From contig NC_092793.1 in the NCBI RefSeq assembly GCF_918797505.1, positions 79,543,912 through 79,607,911 on the forward strand: DNA of 64,000 nucleotides, read 5' to 3'. Every line of letters starts with the position of its first letter. Within the stretch, counting starts at the first letter, position 1. Positions 34,545-46,161 of this stretch are shown one piece after another. The translations under genes and the position numbers were made by a program. Origin of the DNA: Bemisia tabaci (taxonomy: Eukaryota > Arthropoda > Insecta > Hemiptera > Aleyrodidae). Under the pieces are notes generated by a model. That model made no database searches, had not been told where the DNA came from, and saw only the letters and a program-made list of their open reading frames with translations.

Positions 34545-34915
34545 GAGCGCCAACTACGGGGGCGCCAAACTCTCTTTCATTCCTTTTCCGCATTTCTTTT
34601 CTTTATTTCATTTTTATCGAAATTCATCCCTATAAATCCCTTTTCTATTTCCTCTCTTTTCTCTTTCCCTCTTCTTGTTCATCCCATTTTCCTCCTTCTT
34701 CTCATACGTTTCTACTTTTCATCTTCTTCTCCGCCATTTTCTTTTCCTATCTCATCTCCTTGTTGATGTTCCTCTCCTTCTTTGTCCTTATTTTCCTTTT
34801 CCAGCTTCTCCCTTTTTTTCGACATCTTTATCAGTTACATACAACTTGGAACCTGCCCAAACAGACGGCAGGCCCGAGGGCCAATTACTTACATTCTGGC
34901 GTAAAGACTTATACC
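34545..34915 (+). repeat. Pyrimidine-rich dispersed repeat, copy 1
   Basis: GGGGGCGCCAAACTCTCTTTC leads into about 250 bp of almost pure T/C with A interruptions, followed by TTGGAACC, CCAATTACTTAC and TTCTGGCGTAAAG. The same plan appears inverted at 50925-51155. The pyrimidine tract looks like a decayed minisatellite inside a mobile repeat. Confidence 0.45.
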
Positions 34916-35335
34916 CCACCAATGAATGAATGAAAAGGACATCTGAACTTGGTGTGGTGGACTTTTCTTCTTGTTCTTCTCCTTGTTTTAATTTTTTTCC
35001 TTCTTTTTCATCTCATGTCTTTTTTGTAATAAAACCTAACCTGACTACAGAGGTGTCAACAGCCAAATTTGCTGAGGTACCGCTTCAAAATTATCAAATA
35101 TTACTTCTACTACCTTCTTTTCTTTTTCTCTTTTCTCCTCCACTACTTTTCCTACCCTTTATTCATTGGATTGGTAGGGAGAGGGGTTGCAAATTCGCAA
35201 TTTTCGTGGGCGACAATTATGAAGCTCTCGAGACAGTCGTGGCTGCGAGATTGCCCTACGCAGGGCGAGTTTCCCACCTGCGAACTCTCCGCTTGACGGA
35301 GACAATAAGATGATCGCTTCATGTGCTCTTTTCAC
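34916..35335. other. Intergenic, second pyrimidine-rich tract
   Basis: TTCTTCTTGTTCTTCTCC-like DNA at 34965-35020 and 35095-35160. No credible gene. Confidence 0.4.
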
Positions 35336-35339
35336 ATCC

Positions 35340-35745
35340 CTCTCACTCGAATCGGGATAGAAGAAGTCAAGCTGTGCGCCACGCGGCACCTTTGTCGCGT
35401 GACACCTCCAGGTGGGCGACCATGTTGCCGTTTGCTGCGCCTTTATACTTGTTTTTAGTGCATCCCTGAGGTTAGGGAGCAATGATTTGGCAACGCTAAG
35501 GATCAAGCCGGGGCGCAGGACTCCAGGAGCTTTCGCGCGCACCGCGTTGAGTCTGGCGGCTGGCGGAAGCAAGTGGCAATTTTCACGGAAATCTGGACGC
35601 TGTGAGAGGGGTGGAGCTCAATTAAACTGCCCAGCGGGGGTGCCACTCCTTGTGCCTTTTTCACGCGCTGTTTCATTGTAGCCCATTTTGCGGTGACGTC
35701 ATGGACCGGTATTGACGTCACTTCCGCGCGAGGAGAGGGAATTCG
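35340..35745 (+). promoter_or_regulatory. CpG-rich block with paired CREs and an ETS site
   Basis: Two perfect TGACGTCA elements lie 19 bp apart (35694-35701 and 35713-35720); the second runs directly into ACTTCCGC (35720-35727), an ETS-type site. CCCATTTTG just upstream (35682-35690) differs by one base from the inverse YY1 core. The preceding 350 bp is CpG-rich. This combination is common in promoters of broadly expressed genes. Orientation is a guess and no transcript start can be shown. Confidence 0.4.
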
Positions 35746-38400
35746 GACGATTTGATAATACTTGTTTTTAAAAAAATTTAACCTGCCATATCATACTCTT
35801 TGGTATACTCGTATAGTCATAAGAGTAGCGCCTAACGCGTAACGCGTAACGCATAACACCGGAGGCGCGAGGCGCTTCAAAGAATTGGGCCGGGGAGTTA
35901 TCATGGGCCTCGCCCCTGAGTTTTCCTATAATGACCCTGCGAGTCAAGTCGGACAAAATATTCTGAACGTTATTTTATCAATTATTACATATTTTTGGTG
36001 AAATTTTATTAATGTATAGTTATTATATATTGTATTACGTGAACTGATGAGATTTCAAAAATTACAGGTTCAAGAAAATTTCCTCGTTACTATTGCAACG
36101 TGCAACCGCAATGTTTATGACCATGTGCGTGCTTCAATGACTGTGCCCATTGGTTCGACCGCGGCCGTGTCAATAATTGCATTTTTCTTTGGCTATCTTT
36201 GACCCTCGCGGCCCCTCCGCCGACTACGTTTTGTGGTTGAGATGACGTCGGATAATATGTAGGGGAACAAACGGACTGCATTTTGCAATAAAGAACTACA
36301 ACTTCTCGCTCATTCTGAAAAACACATATACAAGCTTGGGCAATTGTGCATAGGAGAAATAATGATACATGCTGTTCAAGATGAGGCAGATATTATAGTT
36401 CCCAATTTCAAAATGTATAATCCAAGTAGCTTCACGGACAAACTTCAAATAAAATCACGTTATCTTATACTATTCTATTTGAAATATTTGCGTGGAAAGT
36501 GGAACACACGACGAAAAGCAGGTACGGACTGAGGATGCGTTCCTCCAAATTGTGTTTGCGAGCAAATTTAGACTATTTTACAAATAACGTCGTACAATAA
36601 ACGCATATAATGTTGTGCGTGTGGGGTTTCCGTCTGAAACTAATAATAATCAAGGGTACCTAAAAGGTAGAAAGGGCTTCCATCGCCATTGAAAGTTCCT
36701 GGCGCGAGAGGAAGCGGATAAAGAACGTGCCGGGGCGGGAACGCGCTGGAGAAAAGAGAAAAGCCCAGCAGACCGATGGGACAGGACAGAGAGAACGACA
36801 AGTCATGGCACGGGGAACATTTTAACACCCGAGTGCCCATATTAAGAAGACGCTCCTTCATCGCTGTCAAAATTCAGCCTTCCGTTGCAAAAATCACATA
36901 CAATGCGTCAACTAAAGTGCAAGAGCCGGCAACATGTCGTCGAGCGTTGCAAGGTGATTATTCCGCGCCGTCTTCTGGGCTAATCCGCCGCCCTTCACAC
37001 CCATGCTCGACAAATTGCCTACCTTCACTTTTTACGGCGCTGCGTTCTTCCGGCCCCGGATTACGGCCCTAATAAAGCTTTTCTTTCGCACTCTCCGAGT
37101 AATAAGGGGCGGTGGTGATTATTAAGCCTCCGTGCACGATGGCTCTCACTCTACTGCGCTTCAAAAAGTTTCCTTAATTTACTCTTGGCTATGAGCCTCA
37201 TACTCTATAGTAATCGCTGATTTCCGTTTCACTCTCGTCATCAGACCAGTAGAACACTAAAATGAAATAAGTTGGTCTTTTCTTTTAAATTGGTTGATTT
37301 TGATCCTTTGCCCAGATACAATTGTTTATGAAGCAGCCGAGAAATTGGTATTTAACGTGAAAAACAACACAAGGAAGAAAAAGACTGGAGAAAAGGCAAC
37401 AAGCACCCGAGACGTTGTGACTCAAAATTGAGTCATTTCCAGTCGGAAAATAAATTAAAAATTAAAAAATATTGATGAAAAAACCTGTGACCTGCATGTT
37501 GGTGGCCGAGATCCGAGAAAAAAAACTGAAAATGACTCAATTTTCAGTCTCGGGATTTCAGTATTGTATTGTTAGTCTTGTTTCCAGTTTTTCCTCCTTT
37601 TGTTTTTCATGTTACCCAAATACTGGGTCACTAAACCTTGTGTTTTTTATTTAATATTTTGAATGCACCAGCTCAAGTGTGCAGATTACTTGGTGGTTTA
37701 TTGCGTGTTTTTGGAGCCGAAATCCCGGACTAGCCCGGTTTTAAAAGGTCCAAAGACTCAAAGGAATTTCAAACGCACCGGAATGGCGAGAAAATGATAG
37801 AAGTTATGTACTGACAATAAGACAGGCAATTCGCTACCTCATCTCATTTTCCACTGATGTTTGTTCAAATGAAACGTAATTCGGTGTGAAATTGTCCCTT
37901 GTCAACTATAGACACATAAGAGCAATTTGAGCTGCGGGTGATTTGCCCGATTCTATGTAAGATCTTGGCAATAGAGCTTATAGTAATGATACAGTTTCCA
38001 ACCCCCTCGTCTCAGTTCCAGCTTAATGCAACTTTGTTCGTTCTTGTTAAGCTCGGTTTGTGTTTACTTTGCTCAATTTTCCGAGAGTCTTTGGTACATC
38101 TATGATGCCTTCGTGTGAATAATACTTTTGAAACGAAAAAATTATCGTTCGTTATAGAATTCTACCAAAAATTATGGAGTAATGTATCACATTCAGTCAC
38201 TTTCAGGTGAATAAGTTTACCTTTTTTCTCTCTTTACATACACTCCCTCTCTCTTGGAAAACTGATTTTTCTAGATCCCTTCTAAATCCCAAGGTGCCAA
38301 GGAAAAAATTTCAAATATATCTGTTTATCTTTTCCAAACAATCCGACATGATGACAAAGGAACCGATTAAAGTAACAAAACATTTAATTTACAACCCTCA
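35746..38400. other. Intergenic, no accepted gene
   Basis: Includes TAACGCG repeated four times at about 35833-35858. TGACTCAAAATTGAGTCATTT near 37420-37440 is a short palindrome echoed by TGACTCAATTTTCAGTC at 37534. No protein domain is recognised in any frame. Confidence 0.4.
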
Positions 38401-38418
38401 TCCACCCTCGGTTACCCA

Positions 38419-38486
38419 GCAGTCACCCCCTCGAGAGCAGAGAAATCCCTCGCGAGGGCAGTTCGAGGGGGGAGAGGGACTGCTAT
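38419..38486. repeat. GC-rich hairpin, GCAGTCACCCCCTCGA arms
   Basis: GCAGTCACCCCCTCGA and TCGAGGGGGGAGAGGGACTGC face each other around the internal palindrome CCCTCGCGAGGG. Function unknown. Confidence 0.5.
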
Positions 38487-38489
38487 TTG

Positions 38490-39068
38490 AGTGTCCCTGG
38501 AGAAACCGCTTAGCTCTTAAAGACATTCTACGCGGGGGCGAGTCTATTGGCCGGTAATTTGATTATGAAGAGAGCCCTTCAAAGGAGCAGGCAGGGCCGA
38601 TCGACGCCGCGACGCCGCGCCGCCGCCGCGCCGATTCAATGCCGTCCCCAAGGGTGGACGAAAAAAAAGCAGGCTGAAAAAAGAAAAAAGACGCGCTGAA
38701 AAGATGAAATATTTAAGCTCTGAAATAAGGTGCTGAATGTATACCCGCGGCGACACTTACTACAATGGAAGGCGTTATAAATAGTGAGCACAGGCTGCGG
38801 TTGTCATCCTCTCCTAAATTACATCCCTTTTTGGAAGGAGGATGTCCAAAATCTAAAACCACGTATTTTGGTCGGAACATTTTAAAATGATCATACGCGC
38901 GCCATATTTTAAATGGGAAAAAACTATGAACTTAATGACCCCGATATACAGTGTAGAAACATGTGAGATTTCAAGTTGCTATTTTAATTTGTATTTCATT
39001 ATCAAGAAACAAAAACAAAAGCGTCGCAAAAATATTGCAACGTTGCAATTAAGATACCCAGCGAGCTG
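38490..39068. other. Intergenic, CpG-rich patch, no gene
   Basis: 38600-38645 is rich in GCCGC words; the rest is AT-rich. No gene seen. Confidence 0.4.
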
Positions 39069-39069
39069 A

Positions 39070-39317
39070 TTATTGAAATTGATAGACAAAGCTATAGACA
39101 AAGAAGACTTGGAAAGTTTGGAGCGATCCTATGGGTTGAAATGGGTGATTCTTAAGGGAGAAAATGATGTACTAACTATCGGGTCCCTCGTGGGTTGCCG
39201 TTAGTTAGTGTATTACCTACCACCTATGACCACTGCAACCACCCGCTTCCACCAATAAGATCCCTCCATATCTCGTTTGTTTTCTTTGTTTATAGCTTTG
39301 TCTATCAATTTTAATAA
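39070..39317. mobile_element. Uninterrupted TIR element, AATTGATAGACAAAGCTATA ends
   Basis: TTATTGAAATTGATAGACAA (then AGCTATAGACAAAGAAGA) and, inverted at the right, TTTGTTTATAGCTTTGTCTA, TCAATTTTAATAA. About 248 bp. The sister copy at 12838-13327 contains the CACTGG insertion after ACCAATA; here the same place (TA at 39256-39257) is empty. Confidence 0.8.
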
Positions 39318-39635
39318 TCGACCCGCAGTTTCGATATTTAGCCTTCTGAATTTAAATAGCAGTACTTTAAGGAGGAAACAGGTGTGTCCAAAAGGATGAC
39401 ATTGGTGATAGTCCAATGAGTGAGCCACTCTCAAATCGCAACTTTTGAGCACCATCGAGCAGGAGGCAGAAACACGCGTACTTTATCTCAGCAGGACACA
39501 TTCTTCATTTCCAAATGTCTGAGAGTACCCTTCGGTTCCAGATGATTTAACCAAGTAACTGGCCGATAAACCAAGTCCTTTTGGTTGATCTGACCGAAAA
39601 AAGGGAAACTCAAAGTTCTCCGTATACACGCGACG

Positions 39636-39874
39636 CACAATGGACTAGCTCAATAGGAGAGGTCGGACCAAACTCGGAAACTTCAAACGCTTAGGTATAA
39701 CTCCGTTCATTTACAATTTTAAGGTCTAAGGGTGAATTCATGGGTTTTCTCGTGACATTTTCTACTGGAAACACACCATAAAGTCTAAAATTTGACGGAT
39801 TAAACACCAAAATTTGCAGTTTTAGTCAAAAATTTCATGTGCGACCTCTCCAATTGACTTGATTCACCGTGTGA
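39636..39874. mobile_element. MITE with GAGAGGTCGGAC ends, copy 1
   Basis: GGACTAGCTCAATAGGAGAG, GTCGGAC at the left is the inverse of GTGCGACCTCTCCAATTGAC at the right. Interior signature: AACTCCGTTCA, TCTCGTGACATTT, TAAAATTTGACG, AGTCAAAAATTTCATG. Sister copy at 47068-47305. Confidence 0.7.
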
Positions 39875-39879
39875 CGTTC

Positions 39880-40590
39880 AATTATGTTCTATTTTTCTGA
39901 TCGATCTGTCTCTCTAGAGCCTGCCTGCTCAGTCTCCGCAGAAGAAAACCTGATGAACAAATTTAGTAAAATTTGGCAACACGTTGGTGGTCGACAAAGC
40001 CTTATTGAGGGGCCGCAGGCGTCGCTTGTAACGCTTCGGGGATAAGTCGGAGGCAACATTTTCCTGAAAGGGATCTCCTTCGCTGGAGCACCATCGGACG
40101 AGCCCCGCCACCGTATTAAAAGAAAGAGATCTACCTTTTTTGCATGACATACACCGAGCGCGAACCGTATTCATATTAAAGTACTCACGTTAAGCGTATG
40201 ACCGCCTTCCAGGATAATGCCATTTTTCTTGCTTCAAAAGGTAAGATGAAAGGCTCCGTCTTTGAGAGGGGGCTCTCGAGTGATGGAAAAGCCTTCCCGA
40301 TTTCCTATGTCATGTCCCTTTTTTGACGCCATATTATAGCTCGAAAATATTAATCATGCTGAAGAAATACGTTTTCAACCTTTTCCTCTGTTTTGTTACC
40401 ACCCTATTGACTATTTTTCGTAAGAAATGGGTCAGCGACAGTCATTGTTTTAACTTTATTTTTATTTTTTTTCGAAACTTCAAATATCCCTCAGGGGATA
40501 ATCCCACGCTTGCTATCCCTAAATTCCCATCTTCTCTCAGTCCCTACTCTATAGCCAGCCCCAGGTGACCGTCATTCGAGACCATCAAAC
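39880..40590. other. Intergenic, no gene seen
   Basis: No structural element or credible frame noticed. Confidence 0.4.
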
Positions 40591-40594
40591 TCGG

Positions 40595-40670
40595 GTCACC
40601 CGGCCGGGAATCGAACCCGGAACCTCCCGATCGAAGAGCAGGCGTTACAACCACTACACCACAGGAGGCA
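40595..40670 (-). pseudogene. tRNA-derived sequence (SINE head or tRNA pseudogene)
   Basis: Read on the minus strand it contains an A-box-like GTGGTGTAGTGGTTGTAAC and a perfect T-arm CCGGGTTCGATTCCCGG with the B-box GGTTCGATTCC, correctly spaced, and a TCTTCGA stretch where the anticodon loop should be. The acceptor ends (TGCCTCC against GGGTGAC) do not pair and the anticodon stem is poor, so it is not a functional tRNA. It is most simply a tRNA-derived SINE promoter or decayed tRNA. Confidence 0.75.
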
Positions 40671-40671
40671 G

Positions 40672-41166
40672 ACATGCATTTCCTACCACTTTTGGGCCAT
40701 TTTCCCCACTGCTTTTTCGTTTTTCTCTGCAGCATCTACTAAGGAATTTTTTCAGATTTGTTTTTAACCTTCGATGGCCTTGTCTTCAAGGGACGATTCA
40801 TGGGATTTGTCTCACTTGCGAAGTTGGGAAAAATATTGATTCAGTCAATACTAATCACAGAACCAGGAAGAGTTCTCATGGATGGAGTCCTATGTGCGAC
40901 TCAGAGAGATAAGACATTTTGTTGTTTTGCCCAACGGAGGGAAAGCCCAAAAATTCCATTCCTGCTTTTCGAACTTGGGGAAAGTCCGATGAAACGTCCA
41001 TTAGAGACAAAGGCCGATCCCCGGATTGAAAATGTCATGTATGGGATCAATTTGAAACGATATTTTTGAGGTTTTAGCGAGGTGTCGTCAGAAAAGTTGA
41101 CCATTGTTCACTTTTGGTTTGCAAGCGCTGACGACGAATCTAGGCCTCTGCACAAGGCGGCGATCG
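40672..41166. other. Intergenic with a 103-codon frame of unknown status
   Basis: The frame 40758-41069 (+) has an ATG and a fairly complex translation (MFLTFDGLVFKGRFMGFVSL at its start), but matches nothing I know and follows a tRNA-derived repeat directly. It may be body of that repeat. Confidence 0.25.
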
Positions 41167-41174
41167 CTACTATC

Positions 41175-42560
41175 CAGGCTCAGACTGCCCATAAGGCCAA
41201 TCTGCCATTGGCAGAAACGCCTTCTTGCAGCGCCAAAAACGTGCCCCTCTGACGGATCGCAAAAGATGGATGTCCACATTGCATATGTAAAATATAAGAT
41301 GCGACGGCGTGAGTCGTGAACTCGCAACGCTCTGCTCTATGCTACTAGTTTGAAGCACCATTACGAATATAAGACAAACGCAAGCGAACACAATGAAAAT
41401 AAAGCGAGGGAAAAGATGCGCGTTAACGACGGCGCAAAGATACAACTATTCGTACTTGATGGACGTCCGTGCTGCATCTGAAAAATTGAAGGCGCGATGA
41501 CGCGAAGCGTGACCTTTCAATGCTCTGCTATGTGCTGTCAATGAGGTGTCGCTCAGTTTCGGGAGAAAAGTTAAAAAAGAGGCCCGAACACATCTCTCCT
41601 GTCTTCGGCTGTGTTACTCACGTAGTGCTAGAAGCACCATTACGAATAAGACAAACGGATACAAACACAACATGGAAATAGAGCGAGGGAAAGCATGCGC
41701 GTCAACGACGGCGCAGAGATACAACTATTCGTACTTGATGGACGTCCGTGCTGCATCTGAAAAATTGAAGGCGCGATGACGCGAAGCGTGACCTTTCAAT
41801 GCTCTGCGATGTGCTGTCAATGAGGTGTCGCTCAGTTTCGGGAAAAAAGTTAAAAAAGAGGCCCGAACACATCTCTTATGCTACCTTCGGCTGTGTTACT
41901 CACGTAGTGCTTGAAGCATCATTACGAATAAGACAAACGGAAACAAACACAGGATGGAAATAAAGCGAGGGAAAGGATGCGCGCTAACGACGGCGCAGAG
42001 ATACAACTATTCGTACTTGATGGGCATCCGTGCTGCATCTAAAAAATTGAAGGCGCGATGACGCGAAGTGTGAGCTTTCAATGCTCTGCTATGTGCTGTC
42101 AATGAGGTGTCGCTCAGTTTCGGGAGAAAAGTTAAAAAAGATGCCCGAACACATCTCTTCTACCTTCGGCGTTGTTGATACTCATTCTTTCTTCTGTCTT
42201 CAGGTTCTTGTCTGATTCTTTTTAGGATGGATTTGCAGACCCACGTCTTAAGCTAAAGCTCGTGTAAATCGCAGGATTGGCTCGGTTTTTTTGGAAATAA
42301 TGGTGCTTGGATGCGTCTAGTGTCTTTGATTTTGTATGTTTTCTTTAATTTCAGAAATCAGTCGGTTACTTAAATAGTTCAATTTTGCAATTTTTACTCT
42401 GTGTGATTAATAAATTTAGAACCTGAAAATAGTGGGAACTTGTGCTGCTTTGCCGAAATTTTCTGAACCCCTCTTCACATAGGGGATGCCCTACCAGGAA
42501 ATACCACATTACGAACCAGCCAAGGGTCTACGCCCTCATATGGGAGCCAGTCCGACCCTG
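41175..42560. mobile_element. hAT-like element with tandem ~280-bp units, copy 2
   Basis: 1386 bp, ends CAGGCTCAGACTGCC and CCAGTCCGACCCTG, flanked by a perfect 8-bp duplication CTACTATC (41167-41174, 42561-42568). Three full tandem units start ATACAACTATTCGTACTTGA at 41440, 41719 and 42001 (periods 279 and 282), with a partial unit at 41265. The right 400 bp parallels copy 1: acceptor-like TTCTGTCTTCAG (to 42203) and TTCTTTAATTTCAG (to 42354), then AATAAA at 42409-42414. No transposase domain recognised. Confidence 0.93.
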
Positions 42561-42849
42561 CTACTATCCACCTTGAAAGCATCCGCCTCATGTTCGTGTC
42601 GAGAAAAAACTACTTGTCAGGTATGATTCGCGACTTCTATGTGGTTGTGATTTCTGCGTGGCTAAAAATTAAAGTGTTACAAGGTTTGAAAGTATTACAA
42701 AATTTATCTACGCTTGTGTTCTTGCTTCTGTGAGAGTCTGATGTTTTCATGTGTATAGTAGTATAGAGTATAGTCGCTCGCAAATCGAAAGTAAACAATG
42801 GTCACCTTATCTGATGACACCTCTGATTGTAAATTCCATTCAAATTTTT

Positions 42850-44080
42850 CGAAGTCCCATGGCACGGTTCGTTTCAGAGGAAGGTAAATGAAATTGTATT
42901 GCCCACTCAAAATTCCTTCGGGATCTTGAAGTAGGATGCATACACAGTCATTTAAGCCTAAAATGAAAATATTCTGTCGAGCTCTTCGAAAATAAAATCG
43001 ATTTTTGTGTTTTTGGCGCTAAAATGGCCTTCAAAGACGATCGATGATTCAATTCCGATGGGTTGTGCAAATGTAAAATGGTACATGTGTGATGAGCTTT
43101 ACGTATTTTTGGACCAGGAATCGATCGGTCCGAAGCTTCATTGACTGAAAAATGGGCCTTTTTTGGATTTTAGGGATGTTTTGGGCCCATTTTCCCCCAA
43201 TTTTGGCGTGAAAAAACCTGTGCCGTCAGGGGTAATGATTATCGGGTCATTTCGGGCGGACCATCGAATGCACTTGGTCCCGAGACACTCCGGGGCTTCC
43301 GGAGTGATACAGGGTTTTCGAGATACAGGGGATCAAAGTCCCCGATTTTCACTCAATTCTGCAGGTATTTTAATGTTCAATTCCGACTATAAATTGATCT
43401 CTGATTTAGATATCGAAGCGCATTTTGCGGTGGTTGATTCAGCTAGTGAGGGTTTGTGAAATATGTAGAAAAATCCACCACACGTAGCTGAATCAACCAC
43501 CGCAAAATGCGCTTCGATATCTAAATCAGAGATCAATTTATAGTCGGAATTGAACATTAAAATACCTGCAGAATTGAGTGAAAATCGGGGACTTTGATCC
43601 CCTGTATCTCGAAAACCCGGTATCACTCCGGAAGCCCCGGAGTGTCTCGGGACCAAGTGCATTCGATGGTCCGCCCGAAATGACCCGATAATCATTACCC
43701 CTGACGGCACAGGTTTTTTCACGCCAAAATTGGGGGAAAATGGGCCCAAAACATCCCTAAAATCCAAAAAAGGCCCATTTTTCAGTCAATGAAGCTTCGG
43801 ACCGATCGATTCCTGGTCCAAAAATACGTAAAGCTCATCACACATGTACCATTTTACATATGCACAACCCATCGGAATTGAATCATCGATCGTCTTTGAA
43901 GGCCATTTTAGCGCCAAAAACACAAAAATCGATTTTATTTTCGAAGAGCTCGACAGAATATTTTCATTTTAGGCTTAAATGACTGTGTATGCATCCTACT
44001 TCAAGATCCCGAAGGAATTTTGAGTGGGCAACACAATTTCATTTACCTCCCTCTGAAACGAACCGTGATGGGGCTTTCAA
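42850..44080. repeat. 1.2-kb nearly perfect palindrome
   Basis: Each position x in the left arm (about 42850-43444) matches the complement of 86930 minus x in the right arm (43486-44080), with very few differences (for example ATACAGGG against ATACCGGG). The spacer 43445-43485 is 41 bp. The outer ends fade near GGCACGGTTCG / CGAACCGTG. Both arms hold the same frame in opposite directions (43163-43459 and 43387-43767), with no ATG at its opening and no known domain. Likely a foldback transposon or an inverted duplication of a repeat. Confidence 0.93.
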
Positions 44081-44084
44081 AGGG

Positions 44085-46155
44085 CATTTTAAAACCGATT
44101 TTTTTTCTGTCTCAAATACGGCGCATGAAGATTCATATTAAATGGGGCAGCGATGATATATTCGGCAATTTTTTGTTGTACAGCTCGACAAGAGCCGCAA
44201 TCGTCAAGGCCTGCGTTACACGGGCGAGCACTCGTTAGAATCCAGGTTCGATTCTTGCCCTGTCATCTCGGCATAAGGGCCTCGTACACACCGCACCGCC
44301 ACTCAACAAAAGGACCGAACCCGGTGCTCCGTCAATTTTTCCACCTCTATCTGTCATACTTACTGCCTTCAGACTCAACGTCTTTGTTCTTCGCATTTCA
44401 AGTGTGCGGCCCTGAAACAGTCATTATGTTGCCTAATTGGTTAATTTATGGGGCTCAATCCGCGCTAATCTCACCCTTTTGCGGTCGGACTGTCTTCGGA
44501 CCGTCGAGATCCTTTGGAAATCCATGTTGCCGTGCGGCACTGCAGCCAGCTGTGAGAGGAATATCTTTATCGGTAAATAGGGGGATATGCCCCCTGGCCG
44601 CTACGAGGTCAAACCTCTAGGGCGATCGCTATAGCACGATCTGTGGGCTCGTCTAGGGACTATCTCTTATGGATAGCCGCAAAAACCATGAAAATCGACC
44701 CGGAAGATCTTCATAACGAGCTGTGCATTCAAGTGTGTGTGTTCCATTACATACGATAAATTGCAGATTTCTCAACTTTATCATGCAATATGCAAACTTT
44801 GAATCATGTTTCTAAAATCTGAAGGAAGCGGGGTCATCTAAGGACTATTATCTGGCGTTGCGATAGCAGCGAAATCACAATGGAAGTATATGGTGATCTC
44901 GGTCTTATACATTCTGACAAACTTGATTGTTTGAGAAGTCATTCATTCGAAAATAGAGGCATTTCATATGCCCATAACAAATAAGCAAATGAGTATTATT
45001 GCAAAAGAGTCCGTCATGACCCTCTTCATAAAAAAAAATAAAAAACAATTCCTGGTGCTGTATTTATGTGTTCTGTTGAAAAAGCTTCACACTTACTCCA
45101 AATGTTCCAAATTCAACATCGTAACTTCATCGACTGATGAAATGTTGGAGAAGTTTTTTCAACTGAAGCACAGTATTTCAATATCTTTATTATTTTTGTG
45201 GATACGAGGGGGTAATACGTCCCCCGACCCTTTTTGCAGTCGAAAACCCCCCTAAGCGCCTCTTCCCTCAGATGTTATGCTCTACGCGTTACTCTTATAC
45301 TTTTACATTACAGAGTAAGATTTTCTATCATGGCAGAGCCATCTTCATTTTCATTGGAATCGATTTTGTTCAAAGATCTTCAAGTCCGTCGCTATCTTAT
45401 TATTCTTTACACGTGGACCACACTAAGTTCCTAGCGAAAACTCAACAACAAAATATTCATTCAAATAACGACTTCTCTTCTAGGAAATTCACTTCAACTT
45501 TGCAGTTTTGCTCCAATGACATGATCTCCATCATTGATACGGATGAAAAAAATCATAAGTTTGGCAACTGGGCTGTCTATCTTCCTCCGGATTGTTGCGT
45601 GCTTTTGTCATGTGCTCAAGAGCATCTCATGCGGCCTGGTAATGTTGATTCAGTAAGTGCCCTTATACGCCTTGTCTCTGAATCCTCTTGTATAACTTTT
45701 TCTTTCCGCTCTTTATTCTTTCATTCAGCCAACAATGCGTTGATGATACGCTTAAGAAGAGCCCGATTCTATGCTCTGTTCTGCTACGTCCATCCCAAGC
45801 AACGGTTACAAGATTCCAAAGCGTTGGTTTCTTTGCTCCTCGATCTTTACATCTAATAAAGTCACAATTAATTTACAACTTTTATCGCTTACATGCGTGT
45901 GGATAAAAGTGTCCCGAGAGACGAAGACACTGGCAACGAAAGGGACACTCTCGTGCCATGATTAATGTGACTAAATATGCAATAAATAATTTCAACCCTG
46001 CAAGGAGATGATTTCAAAGTGTCTATTTCGTCTGAACCCAGAGAACCCTAATTGCAAGTCTCATATCCTCGCTAAAAATTTCCAAGGTACTTTGCGAGGT
46101 CTCGCGGAACTGCATTTCACACAAGCTTCCACTGCAAACGTGCAATGGAGATGTT
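44085..46155. other. Intergenic, no accepted gene
   Basis: GGTTCGATTC near 44247 looks like a solitary B-box. A frame of 194 codons at 45272-45856 (+) starts with ATG but has no recognisable motif, and the length is within reach of chance for this composition. AGTGTCCCGAGAG and GGGACACTCTCG at 45908-45953 form a weak hairpin. Confidence 0.35.
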
Positions 46156-46161
46156 GCATGT

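Noticed and set aside
43163..43767. Two nearly identical frames facing each other
   Set aside because: They are the two arms of the 1.2-kb palindrome; both open at TTG and match no protein family I know, so they are reported as the palindrome and not as genes.
44215..44270. B-box-like GGTTCGATTC suggesting a tRNA or SINE
   Set aside because: No A-box at the right distance and no acceptor stem.
45272..45856. 194-codon plus-strand frame starting with ATG
   Set aside because: No motif, no splice context, composition like the surrounding DNA; a frame of this length can arise by chance in 64 kb read six ways. Kept only as a note.
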